Assembly (NCBI GenBank): GCA_030065735.1
Contig: JASJDD010000007.1
Location: 1-37,515 of the forward strand
From: Crocosphaera sp.
GTDB taxonomy: Bacteria; Cyanobacteriota; Cyanobacteriia; Cyanobacteriales; Microcystaceae
Length of the DNA stretch: 37,515 nt
Direction: 5' to 3'
Every line of letters begins with the position of its first letter. The stretch's first letter is position 1. Below are positions 23,526-32,213 of this stretch, one piece after another. A program made the position numbers and the translations under genes. The notes beneath the pieces are model-generated. The model had not been told where the DNA came from and did not search any database. It was given only the letters and a program-made list of their open reading frames with translations.

Positions 23526-24533
23526 ATGTTAACCCCACTTGAAATAGAACAGTTAAAAATTAAATATTTACAGCCCCTTGAAGCGAGTAAAAAACTTAAT
23601 AATTACTTCGGTAAAGATATCAAAGAAGGGTTAAGTCAACGCCCTAAAAAAATACCTTCTAAATATTTCTATGATGATCACGGCTCTCAATTATTTGAGC
23701 AAATTTGTGAGTTACCAGAATACTATCCCACCCGAACAGAAGCGAGTATTTTAAGACAATATGCAGCAGAAATTGCCGAGATCACAGAGATTTGTGAATT
23801 AGTAGAATTAGGAAGTGGTAGTTCGACTAAAACTCGCTTATTATTAGATGCTTATGATCGGCAAAATGAGGTGTTTAAATATATGCCTATTGATGTCAGT
23901 GCAGGAATTCTTAAAGAAAGTGCAACACAATTAAAACAAGACTATAATTCTTTACAAATTGAAGGGTTAGTGGGAACTTATGACCAAGCATTAACTCAAT
24001 TAACACCAACCTCTTGGCCAGCAAGAATGATTTTTTTCTTAGGAAGTTCTATGGGGAATTTCAATGAAATTGATTGTGATAACTTCTTAAATAAAATTGC
24101 ACAAGTTCTGGAAAATGGAGATTATTTTTTATTGGGAATTGATTTACAAAAGCCCAAGTCTATTTTAGAAGAAGCCTATAATGATAGTCAAGGAGTAACG
24201 GCAGCTTTTAACTTAAATATGCTGGCTCATTTAAACCAAAAATTCCAAGGAAACTTTGATCTAAAATCTTTTAAACATCAAGCTATTTATAACGAAAGAA
24301 AAAAACAAATAGAAATGTATTTACTGTCTGAAAAAGAACAAGAAATTAGCCTTAAAAATCTTAACTGGAAGGTAAATTTAGAAAAAGAAGAAAAAATATT
24401 GACAGAAATTTCTCGTAAGTTTGATGTAGAAAAAACTAAGCATCAGTTAGAGTCTAAGAATTTAAAGCCAATAAAAGTCTTTAGTGATGAGAATAACTGG
24501 TTTGCCTTAATACTTTGCCAAGCTTCCAAATAA
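23526..24533 (+). CDS. egtD: L-histidine N(alpha)-methyltransferase
   Basis: Trimethylates histidine to hercynine with three S-adenosylmethionine molecules, the first step to ergothioneine. At 335 aa it has the family length. Marks include RPKKIPSKYFYDDHGSQLFE (39-58), ELPEYYPTRTE (62-72), the SAM motif VELGSGSSTKTRLLL (93-107) and MPIDVSAGIL (about 119-128). The C-terminal part carries the typical YNERKKQIEMYLLSE. It is followed 81 nt later by the sulfoxide synthase gene, with an intercistronic hairpin. Cytoplasmic. Confidence 0.93.
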   Translation: MLTPLEIEQLKIKYLQPLEASKKLNNYFGKDIKEGLSQRPKKIPSKYFYDDHGSQLFEQICELPEYYPTRTEASILRQYAAEIAEITEICELVELGSGSSTKTRLLLDAYDRQNEVFKYMPIDVSAGILKESATQLKQDYNSLQIEGLVGTYDQALTQLTPTSWPARMIFFLGSSMGNFNEIDCDNFLNKIAQVLENGDYFLLGIDLQKPKSILEEAYNDSQGVTAAFNLNMLAHLNQKFQGNFDLKSFKHQAIYNERKKQIEMYLLSEKEQEISLKNLNWKVNLEKEEKILTEISRKFDVEKTKHQLESKNLKPIKVFSDENNWFALILCQASK

Positions 24534-24543
24534 CTTATAGTAA

Positions 24544-24571
24544 ATAGGAGTATAATTGACTGTACTCCTAT
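24544..24571 (+). other. intercistronic hairpin in the egtD/sulfoxide synthase operon
   Basis: Perfect 9-bp arms ATAGGAGTA/TACTCCTAT with a 10-nt loop and no T-run. It may stabilise or process the egtD message rather than terminate it. Confidence 0.55.
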
Positions 24572-24614
24572 CATCTAACTTAATTCAGTCTCTTAACATT
24601 AACTAGAAATCATT

Positions 24615-25964
24615 ATGTCATCTCTTAAATCTCAATTACCAGTTTTTCTTCATAATTGTTCTCAAGAATCTCTTGTAAATTACTTCCAAAATACTTGGGA
24701 ATTAGAAGATATTTTGATGAAAAGTATTGTTGATGCTGAAACATTTTATATTAATCCTGACCCTTTAAGAAATCCGTTAATTTTTTATTTGGGTCACTCT
24801 GCTGCTTTTTATATCAATAAATTAATGCGAGTTGAGTTATTAGAAAAAGGCATTCATACAGATTATGAAATCTTATTTGAATTTGGAGTTGATCCCGAAA
24901 AGGCAGAAGAATTAAATCGGGCGATCGCTGATATTAATTGGCCAGAAGTGAAGGAAGTTTGGGACTATCGAAATAAAGCTTATGAAGTGATTTTAAAACT
25001 TATTAAAACTACTTCTCTTGATCTTCCTATTCACGAAAATCATCCCTTGTGGGCCTTAATGATGGGGATAGAACATCAACGAATTCATTTTGAAACCTCT
25101 TCGATGTTATTGCGACAACTTCCTACAGAAAAATTAGGAAAGCCGCAAGGATGGCAATATGCACCTTCTCGGGAAATTCCTAATAAGAATAGCATGATTT
25201 TAGTGGAAGGAGGAACCGTTAAACTAGGTAAAGCTAAAGATAATCCCTTATATGGATGGGACTGTGAATATGGCGATCACTTAGTTAAAGTTGATTCATT
25301 TTTTGCAAGTCAATATTTAATTACTAATGCAGAATTTCTCGAATTTGTCAATAGTAAAGGTTACGAAAATCAAGCCTATTGGGATGAAAAATCTTGGCAT
25401 TGGAAAGAAAAAAATAACATCCAAAATCCCAAATTTTGGCAATTAAATAATGGTGAATATTCCTATCGTGCCATGTTTGATGAAATACCTTTACCCTTAG
25501 ATTGGCCCGTAGAAGTTAATTATTATGAAGCAATGGCTTATTGTCGTTGGAAAGGAGAAAAAACCAGGTTAATGAGTGAAGCAGAATGGAATTTAGCTAC
25601 TTATGGCTCGAATCATAATTATCAAGTAGACATCGAAGAAGTTAATGATTATAATCTCAATTTGAAGTTTGGTTCACCCAGTCCAGTGGGGTTATTAAAA
25701 ACAGCCCAAAGTCAGTCGGGACTATGGGACTTACGGGGTAATATTTGGGAATGGTTAGAGGAAGATTTTAACCCCTTACCAGGGTTTGAACCTCATTTTC
25801 TTTATGAAGATAATGCTGCTCCCTTTTTTGATAATAACCATAAAATGATGTTAGGGGGTGCTTGGGTAACTCAAGGAACAGAAACCTTGAAATATTATCG
25901 TAATTGGTTCCGTCCTAACTTTTATCAACACGCAGGTTTTAGGATTGTTAACAAGGAGGTTTAA
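24615..25964 (+). CDS. ovoA: OvoA-type iron-dependent thiohistidine sulfoxide synthase, probably acting as EgtB
   Basis: Joins cysteine to the imidazole of a histidine derivative using O2 and Fe(II). The N-terminal DinB-like part has His61 (YLGHSAAFYINKL) and the HxxxHxE motif His154/His158/Glu160 (GIEHQRIHFETSSMLLRQLP), which is OvoA-like rather than the HEQQHQEL of classical EgtB. The FGE-sulfatase domain begins near VEGGTVKLGKAKDNPLYGWD and ends GGAWVTQGTETLKYYRNWFR and AGFRIV. Full OvoA proteins (about 700 aa) carry a methyltransferase at the C-terminus; this one stops at 449 aa. Pairing with egtD implies hercynine as substrate, matching reports that some cyanobacteria adapted an OvoA-like enzyme for ergothioneine. 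Confidence 0.88.
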   Translation: MSSLKSQLPVFLHNCSQESLVNYFQNTWELEDILMKSIVDAETFYINPDPLRNPLIFYLGHSAAFYINKLMRVELLEKGIHTDYEILFEFGVDPEKAEELNRAIADINWPEVKEVWDYRNKAYEVILKLIKTTSLDLPIHENHPLWALMMGIEHQRIHFETSSMLLRQLPTEKLGKPQGWQYAPSREIPNKNSMILVEGGTVKLGKAKDNPLYGWDCEYGDHLVKVDSFFASQYLITNAEFLEFVNSKGYENQAYWDEKSWHWKEKNNIQNPKFWQLNNGEYSYRAMFDEIPLPLDWPVEVNYYEAMAYCRWKGEKTRLMSEAEWNLATYGSNHNYQVDIEEVNDYNLNLKFGSPSPVGLLKTAQSQSGLWDLRGNIWEWLEEDFNPLPGFEPHFLYEDNAAPFFDNNHKMMLGGAWVTQGTETLKYYRNWFRPNFYQHAGFRIVNKEV

Positions 25965-26241
25965 TATATAGCAGAAGAGTAAAATTATCGATAATAAGGC
26001 ATTTAAAAGTTAAATAATCCTATTTTTAAGTTTTTTTCCTCTCTTCTGCCTCCTGCCCCCTGCCTTCTGCCTCTAATTATTAAGTATTTTTGTTCTAATG
26101 CAAGATGTGAGTTTAAGTTAAGCAGAGGAGGCAGAGGGTGCAGAGGAAGCAGAGGAGGAGGGGTTATGGAGTAATTTACATTTCTTAAGATAGTTCACTT
26201 TATTTATGTCCGACTACTTAAATAAAAAACACTATGTTAAG

Positions 26242-26257
26242 TGTGATCCTCGTCACA
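26242..26257. promoter_or_regulatory. perfect CRP/SYCRP1-type binding site
   Basis: TGTGATCCTCGTCACA fits TGTGA-N6-TCACA exactly, 113 bp before the tyrosinase start. Synechocystis SYCRP1, the cAMP receptor protein, binds this consensus. Which promoter it acts on was not resolved. Confidence 0.65.
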
Positions 26258-26285
26258 GCCATATTGAGATAACGAGATCATCATT

Positions 26286-26329
26286 ATATTCACTGATATC
26301 GATCAAAATATTCACTGATATCAATCAAA
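26286..26329 (+). repeat. 22-bp tandem direct repeat in the tyrosinase promoter region
   Basis: Two copies of ATATTCACTGATATCGATCA+AA differing at one base. Each has TGAT-N4-ATCA. A period of 22 bp, two helix turns, would place two regulator dimers on the same face of the DNA. Confidence 0.65.
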
Positions 26330-26370
26330 TGTCTTTGTCATCACTTTTACTTGTTTTCACTTAGAAAATT

Positions 26371-27582
26371 ATGACAATTGTATTTAAAAAAGCTTTCCCA
26401 GCAGCGATAGGAATCATTGCCACCCTTTCTCTGTCTAATATGTCTGCAATGGCTAATACCTTGGTCAGAAAAAATGTCGTTGACTTGACTCAAGAAGAAA
26501 AATCGGCATACGTTAATGCGCTCAAGACCTTACAAACTACGATTCCCGACGGCTCTACCATTAGTATTTATGACCAATTTCTCGTGATTCATGTAACAAC
26601 GATGGGATTTTTAAGGTCTGATGCTGTCGGTCCTGCAACTGGAGCCGATGCAGCCCACAACAATGCTGCATTTTTACCCTGGCATCGAGAATTTCTTTTT
26701 CAATTTGAACAAGCTTTGCGCTCAGTTGAGCCAATGGTCACCATTCCTTATTGGGATTGGACTGATGCAAGCGCAATCGAGGTTATTTTTGATGAGAATT
26801 TTCTAGGCCCCAATGGAGAAGGAACCATTGAGACTCCTTTGGGCAGATTTCAAGGTGGCCCAGTTGTCTGGGGTCCTTTTTCAGAAGCAGAAGGATGGGT
26901 GTTAAATCCAGAGATACATATCAATCCGATGACTGGCGAATCCTTAGGTACATCACTCCTTCGTTATGTACAACTACCGCCTGCTCATGTTTACCCTCTC
27001 CCTCAACAAGAAATTGACCAACTCTTGTCTCTTGATGAATACGACTTGTTTTCTCGCGCTCTAGAAGGAGCTATTTCTGTTGATCAACAAGGTAATATTA
27101 CCCCTGGCTTCTTTCTGCACAACTATATTCATGGATTAGTGGGTGGAGTTCTTGTGGATATTACCACGAACCCGCCCACCATACACCGTTTAGGAACTAT
27201 GTCGGTGCATAGTTCTCCTTATGATCCTGTTTTCTGGTTGCATCATTCTAACGTCGATCGTCTTTGGGCTGAATGGCAAGAAGATGGTCATGGCGGTAGT
27301 GATTTTTATCCTTCTGATGGTCAGCCATTTAGTCATAATCTTGATGATCCCATGTGGCCATGGGATGGAGGGTTGAGTATTCCCGGTAATCTTGATGATG
27401 GTGATTTATTATCCTTACTTCCTGTTCAGGCATTAGATAATATTCTTACACCGTTTGATACGTTGGATATCAAGGATTACGGCTACACCTATGATACTTT
27501 TCCGGTTTCAGTACCAGAACCTAATTCCATACTGAGTTGGTTAACTCTAACAACCTTAGGGGGAATTGTTAAGCTGAAGTGA
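26371..27582 (+). CDS. secreted tyrosinase with PEP-CTERM-like tail
   Basis: Type 3 dicopper oxidase acting on phenols or catechols. A signal peptide (AFPAAIGIIATLSLSNMSAMA, about 8-28) exports it. CuA ligands: His74, His96 and His105 (NNAAFLPWHREFLFQFE). CuB ligands: His250, His254 (FLHNYIHGLVGG) and His291 of the HH pair in DPVFWLHHSNVDRLWAEWQ. The PYWDW motif is present. The C-terminus reads VPEPNSILSWLTLTTLGGIV+KLK, a PEP-CTERM-like sorting signal, so the enzyme is probably tied to the cell surface or matrix. At 403 aa it lacks the large C-terminal lid domain of fungal proenzymes. Upstream lie a CRP-type site and direct repeats; downstream an IS-end-like structure. Confidence 0.9.
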   Translation: MTIVFKKAFPAAIGIIATLSLSNMSAMANTLVRKNVVDLTQEEKSAYVNALKTLQTTIPDGSTISIYDQFLVIHVTTMGFLRSDAVGPATGADAAHNNAAFLPWHREFLFQFEQALRSVEPMVTIPYWDWTDASAIEVIFDENFLGPNGEGTIETPLGRFQGGPVVWGPFSEAEGWVLNPEIHINPMTGESLGTSLLRYVQLPPAHVYPLPQQEIDQLLSLDEYDLFSRALEGAISVDQQGNITPGFFLHNYIHGLVGGVLVDITTNPPTIHRLGTMSVHSSPYDPVFWLHHSNVDRLWAEWQEDGHGGSDFYPSDGQPFSHNLDDPMWPWDGGLSIPGNLDDGDLLSLLPVQALDNILTPFDTLDIKDYGYTYDTFPVSVPEPNSILSWLTLTTLGGIVKLK

Positions 27583-27598
27583 ACCAGTGTTCTATCTT

Positions 27599-27640
27599 TT
27601 GACACTCCCACGAATAGAACTGCATGGGATTCTTGCTTCA
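27599..27640 (+). mobile_element. solitary IS200/IS605-end-like hairpin
   Basis: TTGACACTCCCACG, ten bases, then CATGGGATTCTTGCTTC forms a TCCCACG/CATGGGA stem. The TGACACTCCCACG...GTGGGATTCTTGCTTC layout is one I associate with ends of cyanobacterial tnpB-carrying elements. No transposase gene is nearby. It starts 17 bp after the tyrosinase stop. Confidence 0.4.
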
Positions 27641-27650
27641 TCAGGTTTGC

Positions 27651-27944
27651 CTAGATGGTGAGACTTTGAACTAAGACAAAGGGTTGTACAATTAAAGTCT
27701 TAAATACTTGAGTTGGGTTAATATTCCAATCACTTAATTGTTGATTGGATGGCTTACTAATTAATTGTTCTGTAATCCAATGTTCAACGACTATTTTATC
27801 GTCTTGAGCAATGGCAACCCCCACATCTAATAAGTCTAACTTTTCATTGACAACAATCACAGCATCTCTTTGTGCATGGGGTTTAATATCATTCCAATTA
27901 ACATCGGCCATGTCTTCTTTTAATCGTTTTCTGAGTTCTTCCAT
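27651..27944 (-). CDS. DUF2288 family protein
   Basis: A 97-aa soluble protein starting MEELRKRLKEDMADVNWNDI, with KPHAQRDAVIVVNEKLDLLDVG, split here at the family's usual RDAVIVV core, and a W-I-T-E pair in the middle. Recognised as DUF2288, a small family of unknown function in cyanobacteria and proteobacteria. It is convergent with the tyrosinase gene. No Shine-Dalgarno is obvious. Confidence 0.75.
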   Translation of the reverse strand: MEELRKRLKEDMADVNWNDIKPHAQRDAVIVVNEKLDLLDVGVAIAQDDKIVVEHWITEQLISKPSNQQLSDWNINPTQVFKTLIVQPFVLVQSLTI

Positions 27945-27986
27945 AAATCAGTTCTAGTTGATTAATTAGGTTATCGGCTATCAAAA

Positions 27987-28060
27987 ATTTAGAATTTAGA
28001 ATTTAGAATTTAGAATTAAATTTTTCTGCTCATTCTGCATTCTACATTCTACATTCTCTT
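27987..28060. repeat. AATTTAG and CATTCTA short tandem repeats
   Basis: Four AATTTAG units (27987-28020) followed by CATTCTG/CATTCTA units (28030-28056) fill the gap between the GH13 gene and DUF2288. Confidence 0.75.
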
Positions 28061-28065
28061 CACTG

Positions 28066-29526
28066 TTAAGGGGCTAATATTAAGCCACAACGAGGAGGAA
28101 TTGTTATTTTGAACTGATCATTATCGCAATTAACTGACCCTTCTCCATAAATAATCTGGCTAGGTTTAGTTTGTAAAATTGAGGACACTTTTTCAAAGTC
28201 AGATAGGTTAATTTCTGCTTTTTCTTTGCCATTATTAACGGCAATAATTAACATTTCTTCTCCTAAAATACGAGCCAAAATGTAGACTTGTTCTTTAGCA
28301 TAAAGAGTCTGATAATCTCCTGTGCGTAAAGCGGTATATTTTTTCCTAATTTGGATTAATTGTTTATGATACGCTAAGGCTTCTTGATCCCATTTATCTT
28401 CTGTGGGAAAGCCTTTTCTCGCATCGGGATCATGACTTCCTTCGATGCCAATTTCATCCCCATAAAATAGGTTGGGGGTTCCAGGAAAGGTAAATAATAA
28501 CAAAGTCCCTAACTTGGCTGAAGTGCGATCGCCGTTTGCAATGCTGAGAAATCGGGGCATATCATGACTATCGAGTAAGTTTAACTGGGTTAATTGAATT
28601 TCCCAAGGATGACGGGCTAATAATTCCTCAATTCCTTTGGCGTATCCGGCTGCATCGAGGGTTTCGTAGGGTTCATAAAAATGAGGGATAGTATCTTTAT
28701 CAACCCTATCGCCAATAATAAAACCGGCTGTTAGACGACCAAAGGGATAATTCATTACCCCATCAAATTGTTTCCCATCTAGCCATTGTGTAGCATCAAA
28801 AGCAATTTCTCCGACAATATAGGCTTCTGAGTTAATTGATTTAACCCGTTCTCTAAATTCCTCCCAAAAACCAGGCGCTTCAACACAGTTCGGCACATCT
28901 AACCGCCAACCGTCGATCCCTTGTTTTAACCAATATTCTCCCACCTGCATAATATATTCTCTTACCCCTGGATTATGGTGGTTAAACTGGGGCAAAGCAC
29001 GATAATCGATCCAGGAGACGTAATTAGCCGGACGACTACCATCATAGGCTGATAAGGGCCAGCCTTCGATTTTAAACCAATCTAACCAAGGGGAATTAGG
29101 GCCATTTTCCAGGATATCGTTAAAGAAGAAAAAGCCCCGACTGGCGTGATTAAACACCCCATCTAAAACCACCTTAAACCCTTTATCATGGGCAGTTTTC
29201 AATAATTGATCAAATGCTTCTCTTTCTCCCAATAAGGGATCAATGGCGTAGTAATCTTGAGTATGATAACGATGGTTACTAGCAGAACGAAAAATAGGGG
29301 TAAAATAGAGGGCTGTTACCCCTAAATCTTGTAAATAATCTAATTTATCAATCACTCCCCAGAGGTTACCTCCTTTGTATCCTTGGAAGGTTGGGGATGC
29401 GTCCCAGTCTTCTAAGGGAACGTCTAATAACCATTTTTGATGGGGGGGAACCTTTCTCGCAAAAGCATCTGGATAAATTTGATAAAAAACGGCGTGTTTC
29501 ACCCAGTCGGGAGTTTTGATAGCCAT
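28066..29526 (-). CDS. GH13 alpha-amylase family glycoside hydrolase
   Basis: Retaining alpha-glucan hydrolase, 486 aa, without a signal peptide, so it probably acts on intracellular glycogen or maltodextrins. Conserved regions: I DGVFNH (122-127), II GWRLDVPNC with nucleophile Asp210, III VGEIAFD with acid/base Glu240, and IV LLDSHD with Asp322. The short form lacking an N-terminal starch-binding domain, with VFYQIYPDAFAR near the start, recalls neopullulanase or cyclomaltodextrinase-like members. The exact specificity cannot be read. Glycogen turnover is central to night metabolism of such cyanobacteria. Confidence 0.88.
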   Translation of the reverse strand: MAIKTPDWVKHAVFYQIYPDAFARKVPPHQKWLLDVPLEDWDASPTFQGYKGGNLWGVIDKLDYLQDLGVTALYFTPIFRSASNHRYHTQDYYAIDPLLGEREAFDQLLKTAHDKGFKVVLDGVFNHASRGFFFFNDILENGPNSPWLDWFKIEGWPLSAYDGSRPANYVSWIDYRALPQFNHHNPGVREYIMQVGEYWLKQGIDGWRLDVPNCVEAPGFWEEFRERVKSINSEAYIVGEIAFDATQWLDGKQFDGVMNYPFGRLTAGFIIGDRVDKDTIPHFYEPYETLDAAGYAKGIEELLARHPWEIQLTQLNLLDSHDMPRFLSIANGDRTSAKLGTLLLFTFPGTPNLFYGDEIGIEGSHDPDARKGFPTEDKWDQEALAYHKQLIQIRKKYTALRTGDYQTLYAKEQVYILARILGEEMLIIAVNNGKEKAEINLSDFEKVSSILQTKPSQIIYGEGSVNCDNDQFKITIPPRCGLILAP

Positions 29527-29581
29527 GAAATCTCTCGTAATGGTTTTGCCTTTTCAGATAACTATGGTATCACGGGTTAAC

Positions 29582-29629
29582 GAAGTCAGAAGTTCCTCAC
29601 TACGTTCCGGCGCTATCGCACAGAAGTTC
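29582..29629 (-). repeat. dispersed repeat overlapping the amidase stop codon
   Basis: One unit GAAGTCAGAAGTTCCTCACT...GCGCTATCGCACAGAAGTTC. Its last bases contribute to the TGA stop of the nitrilase-family gene (29628-29630). Confidence 0.85.
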
Positions 29630-30455
29630 ACACAAAAACTCGATGTTGCAGGGAAGGCATTTGTTGACGCACCTGTTTAATGCGGTGGGGATTAATTTCT
29701 GCCAGTGCCATTCCAGGTTGTTGTCCTGCGTCGTCTAAAATGATGCCCCAAGGGTCTAGAATGACGGCATGACCGTGACTAAACCGTCTGGCATAGTGGT
29801 TTCCTGTTTGAGCGGGTGCTATAATATAACAGGTGTTTTCAATGGCTCTGGCTTGTAAGAGAATTTGCCAGTGGTCTTTTCCCGTAAAAGCGGTGAAAGC
29901 AGCAGGAACGAAAAGAACATCGACTCCTTGATGGGATAAATGACGATATAGTTCTGGAAAGCGAACGTCATAACAAATGGAGATTCCCAAGTTGCCTAAG
30001 TCATCAGAAGGGTAAATATTCGGTAAGTTGGTTCCTGGCATCACTGTACTTGATTCCTGATAAGTATTACCATCAGGGAGATCCACATCGAATAAATGGA
30101 CTTTTTGATAACGAGAAACTTCTTTTCCTGTGGGATCAACTAAAATAGCTGTATTGTAAGCTTTACTTGCGTCACCTGGGACGGGGACGGGAAATCCTCC
30201 GCCTAAAATAGTTATTTGAAAACGTTGGGCCATGGTTTTGAGGAATTTCTCGGCTTTTTGGGAAATTTCTTGGGATTTGCTGAGTTTATCTTCTTCTTTC
30301 CCTAAAAAGGCAAAATTTTCTGGTAAACCAATTAATTCAGCCCCACGACGGACAGCAAGTTCAATCAGTTCTTCGGCCTCGACTAGATTTTTGTCTAGAT
30401 CGGGCTTGCTTGTCATTTGAATAGCAGCAGCGAGATAAGGTTTCATTCTTACCAT
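29628..30455 (-). CDS. carbon-nitrogen hydrolase (Nit1-like amidase)
   Basis: Nitrilase-superfamily amidase of 275 aa with the catalytic triad Glu46 (GLPENFAFLG), Lys118 (RYQKVHLFDVDL) and Cys161 (ISICYDVRFPELYRHL). The KVHLFDVDLP motif and FPELYR fit the Nit1/Nit2 branch: deaminated glutathione amidase or omega-amidase, which repair or salvage alpha-ketoacid amides in the cytoplasm. The ATG at the fourth codon (MKPYLAAAIQMTS) could equally be the start. The stop codon overlaps a dispersed repeat. Stand-alone transcript. Confidence 0.88.
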   Translation of the reverse strand: MVRMKPYLAAAIQMTSKPDLDKNLVEAEELIELAVRRGAELIGLPENFAFLGKEEDKLSKSQEISQKAEKFLKTMAQRFQITILGGGFPVPVPGDASKAYNTAILVDPTGKEVSRYQKVHLFDVDLPDGNTYQESSTVMPGTNLPNIYPSDDLGNLGISICYDVRFPELYRHLSHQGVDVLFVPAAFTAFTGKDHWQILLQARAIENTCYIIAPAQTGNHYARRFSHGHAVILDPWGIILDDAGQQPGMALAEINPHRIKQVRQQMPSLQHRVFV

Positions 30456-30820
30456 TTGGACTTAGGCTTTTTGCTGTCTTGAGTGCGTCTTGCATTTCGA
30501 AATTTTCTCGAAATTACACACTCGCTTTTCTACCAGTGATGGTTAGAGATTTAGGCATTACGAAGTGTCACTTGTTTCCTACGTTGCCAAGGCCAACGAC
30601 CTGCAAATAGTCTAGCATATTACGCCTTAAAAGGCTGGGTTTTAGACCCACCATTTTTCGGGAAGCCAAGAGGGGATCTCAAAAAGAAGACTGGGTTATT
30701 GTGCTTAAGGACTTCCTCTAACCCATAAGTAACTGTGATGGGTTCGTTCATGAATGAAACTCCTAATATCTTCATCCTCATCATAGGATGGACTTTAACG
30801 ATCTTACAAAAATTGTATGT
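30456..30820 (-). other. 365-bp intergenic region between fumC and the amidase gene
   Basis: No convincing ORF. The short frames give fragments such as NMLDYLQVVGLGNVGNK on the minus strand that look like decayed coding DNA. A double hairpin lies at 30624-30658, and GTTCGTTCATGAATGAAAC (30752-30770) is nearly palindromic. Probably an IS relic upstream of the amidase promoter. Confidence 0.4.
30624..30658 (+). mobile_element. double-hairpin element, candidate IS relic
   Basis: The 12-bp palindrome GCCTTAAAAGGC is followed at once by TGGGT-TTTAG-ACCCA and then CCATTTTT. A related sequence with GCCTTAAAA and GGCTTTAGACCCA occurs at 36701-36735. The pair suggests the end of one mobile element family or a shared terminator type. 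Confidence 0.4.
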
Positions 30821-32194
30821 TTATGTCATCGTTTCAGGCCGAACAATCTTTTTAAACTCTTCAGAACTCAGAAACCCTAAAGCAACACAAGCTGCTTCTA
30901 AGGTCGTATTTTCTTCATAGGCTTTTTTGGCAACTTTTGCTGCGTTATCATAGCCAATATGAGGATTTAAGGCTGTCACTAACATCAAAGAATTGTTTAA
31001 ATAATGTTCAATTTGTTCTTGATTAATTTTCAAACCGACAACTAAATGATCCCTAAAAGATGAACAAGCATCGGTTAATAAGCGAATGGAACTGAGCAGA
31101 TTAAAAATTAGTAGAGGTTTGAATACATTTAACTCAAAATTTCCCTGACTTCCAGCCACAGTAATAGCAGTATCATAGCCCATAACTTGCACACAAATCA
31201 TGGTCATTGCTTCGCATTGAGTAGGGTTAACTTTTCCTGGCATAATGGATGATCCTGGCTCATTTGCAGGTAAAATAAGCTCTCCTATCCCACAACGAGG
31301 ACCCGATCCCAACCACCTAATATCGTTGGCTATTTTCATTAATGAACAAGCTAAGGTTTTTAGGGTTCCACTACACATAATAATGGCATCGTGTGCGGCT
31401 AAAGCTGCAAATTTATTGGGGGCTGAAACAAAGGGTAAGTCTGTTATTTTGGCAATTTCTTTTGATACTTTTTGAGAAAATTCTGGATGGGTATTAAGTC
31501 CTGTTCCTACGGCGGTTCCACCGATGGCTAATTCATATAAATCAGGTAAACTTAATTGTATTCTTTCTATATCTTTATCCAGTTGAGAAATATACCCTGA
31601 CAATTCTTGTCCCAAGGTTAAGGGAACTGCGTCCATTAAATGAGTTCGACCAATTTTAACAATATTTTGAAATTCTTTCCTTTTCGTCTCTAAACTATTC
31701 CGTAATTTGATGATCGTAGGTAATAATTGATGATGTATTTCTTCCACAGCAGCGATATGCATAGCAGTCGGAAACGTATCATTAGAAGATTGGGACATAT
31801 TAACATGATCGTTGGGATGAATGGGATCTTTACTTCCTAATATTCCTCCGGCTAATTCGATGGCCCGATTAGCAATAACTTCGTTAGCATTCATGTTAGT
31901 TTGGGTTCCGCTTCCGGTTTGCCAAATTTTCAAGGGAAAGTGATCATCTAGTTTTCCTGATATTACTTCATCGGCTGCTTGTACGATTAATTCTGCTTTT
32001 TCAGAGTCTAATTTTCCTAAGTTTTTATTAACAATAGCTGTGGATTTTTTGAGAATACCGATCGCCCGAATCATTTCCCTGGGCATGGTATCATGACCAA
32101 TGGCAAAATAATGGAGGGATCTTTGAGTTTGTGCGCCCCAATAAGCGTCTGATGGGACTTCAATTTTGCCCATGCTATCTTGTTCAATTCTCAT
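30821..32194 (-). CDS. fumC: class II fumarate hydratase
   Basis: Interconverts fumarate and malate; iron-free, heat-stable class, homotetramer in the cytoplasm. At 457 aa it has family length and shows [20 protein letters not shown] (2-21), [27 protein letters not shown], and the superfamily signature [18 protein letters not shown] good AAGGAG Shine-Dalgarno precedes the ATG. It is the last gene of a probable three-gene unit, 19 nt after the HTTM gene, an unusual setting for a TCA-cycle gene. Confidence 0.95.
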   Translation of the reverse strand: MRIEQDSMGKIEVPSDAYWGAQTQRSLHYFAIGHDTMPREMIRAIGILKKSTAIVNKNLGKLDSEKAELIVQAADEVISGKLDDHFPLKIWQTGSGTQTNMNANEVIANRAIELAGGILGSKDPIHPNDHVNMSQSSNDTFPTAMHIAAVEEIHHQLLPTIIKLRNSLETKRKEFQNIVKIGRTHLMDAVPLTLGQELSGYISQLDKDIERIQLSLPDLYELAIGGTAVGTGLNTHPEFSQKVSKEIAKITDLPFVSAPNKFAALAAHDAIIMCSGTLKTLACSLMKIANDIRWLGSGPRCGIGELILPANEPGSSIMPGKVNPTQCEAMTMICVQVMGYDTAITVAGSQGNFELNVFKPLLIFNLLSSIRLLTDACSSFRDHLVVGLKINQEQIEHYLNNSLMLVTALNPHIGYDNAAKVAKKAYEENTTLEAACVALGFLSSEEFKKIVRPETMT

Positions 32195-32213
32195 TATTGT
32201 CTCCTTATTATTT

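Larger units (their letters stand above)
25965..26370 (+). other. repeat-rich intergenic region upstream of tyrosinase
   Basis: Contains two low-complexity blocks of opposite orientation, CTGCCTCCTGCCCCCTGCC (26044-26072) and GCAGAGGAGGCAGAGGG (26120-26160), which could pair over a long hairpin. They are followed by a CRP-type site and a 22-bp direct repeat, listed separately. Confidence 0.6.

Noticed and set aside
26044..26160. CTGCCTCCTGCC and GGCAGAGG blocks as a possible regulatory RNA
   Set aside because: They are low-complexity repeat family members also seen at 21016-21040, with no RNA-like covariation evidence available.
27987..28060. Short regular repeats that might suggest a CRISPR array
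   Set aside because: Units are 7 bp and contiguous with no spacers. No cas genes are present.
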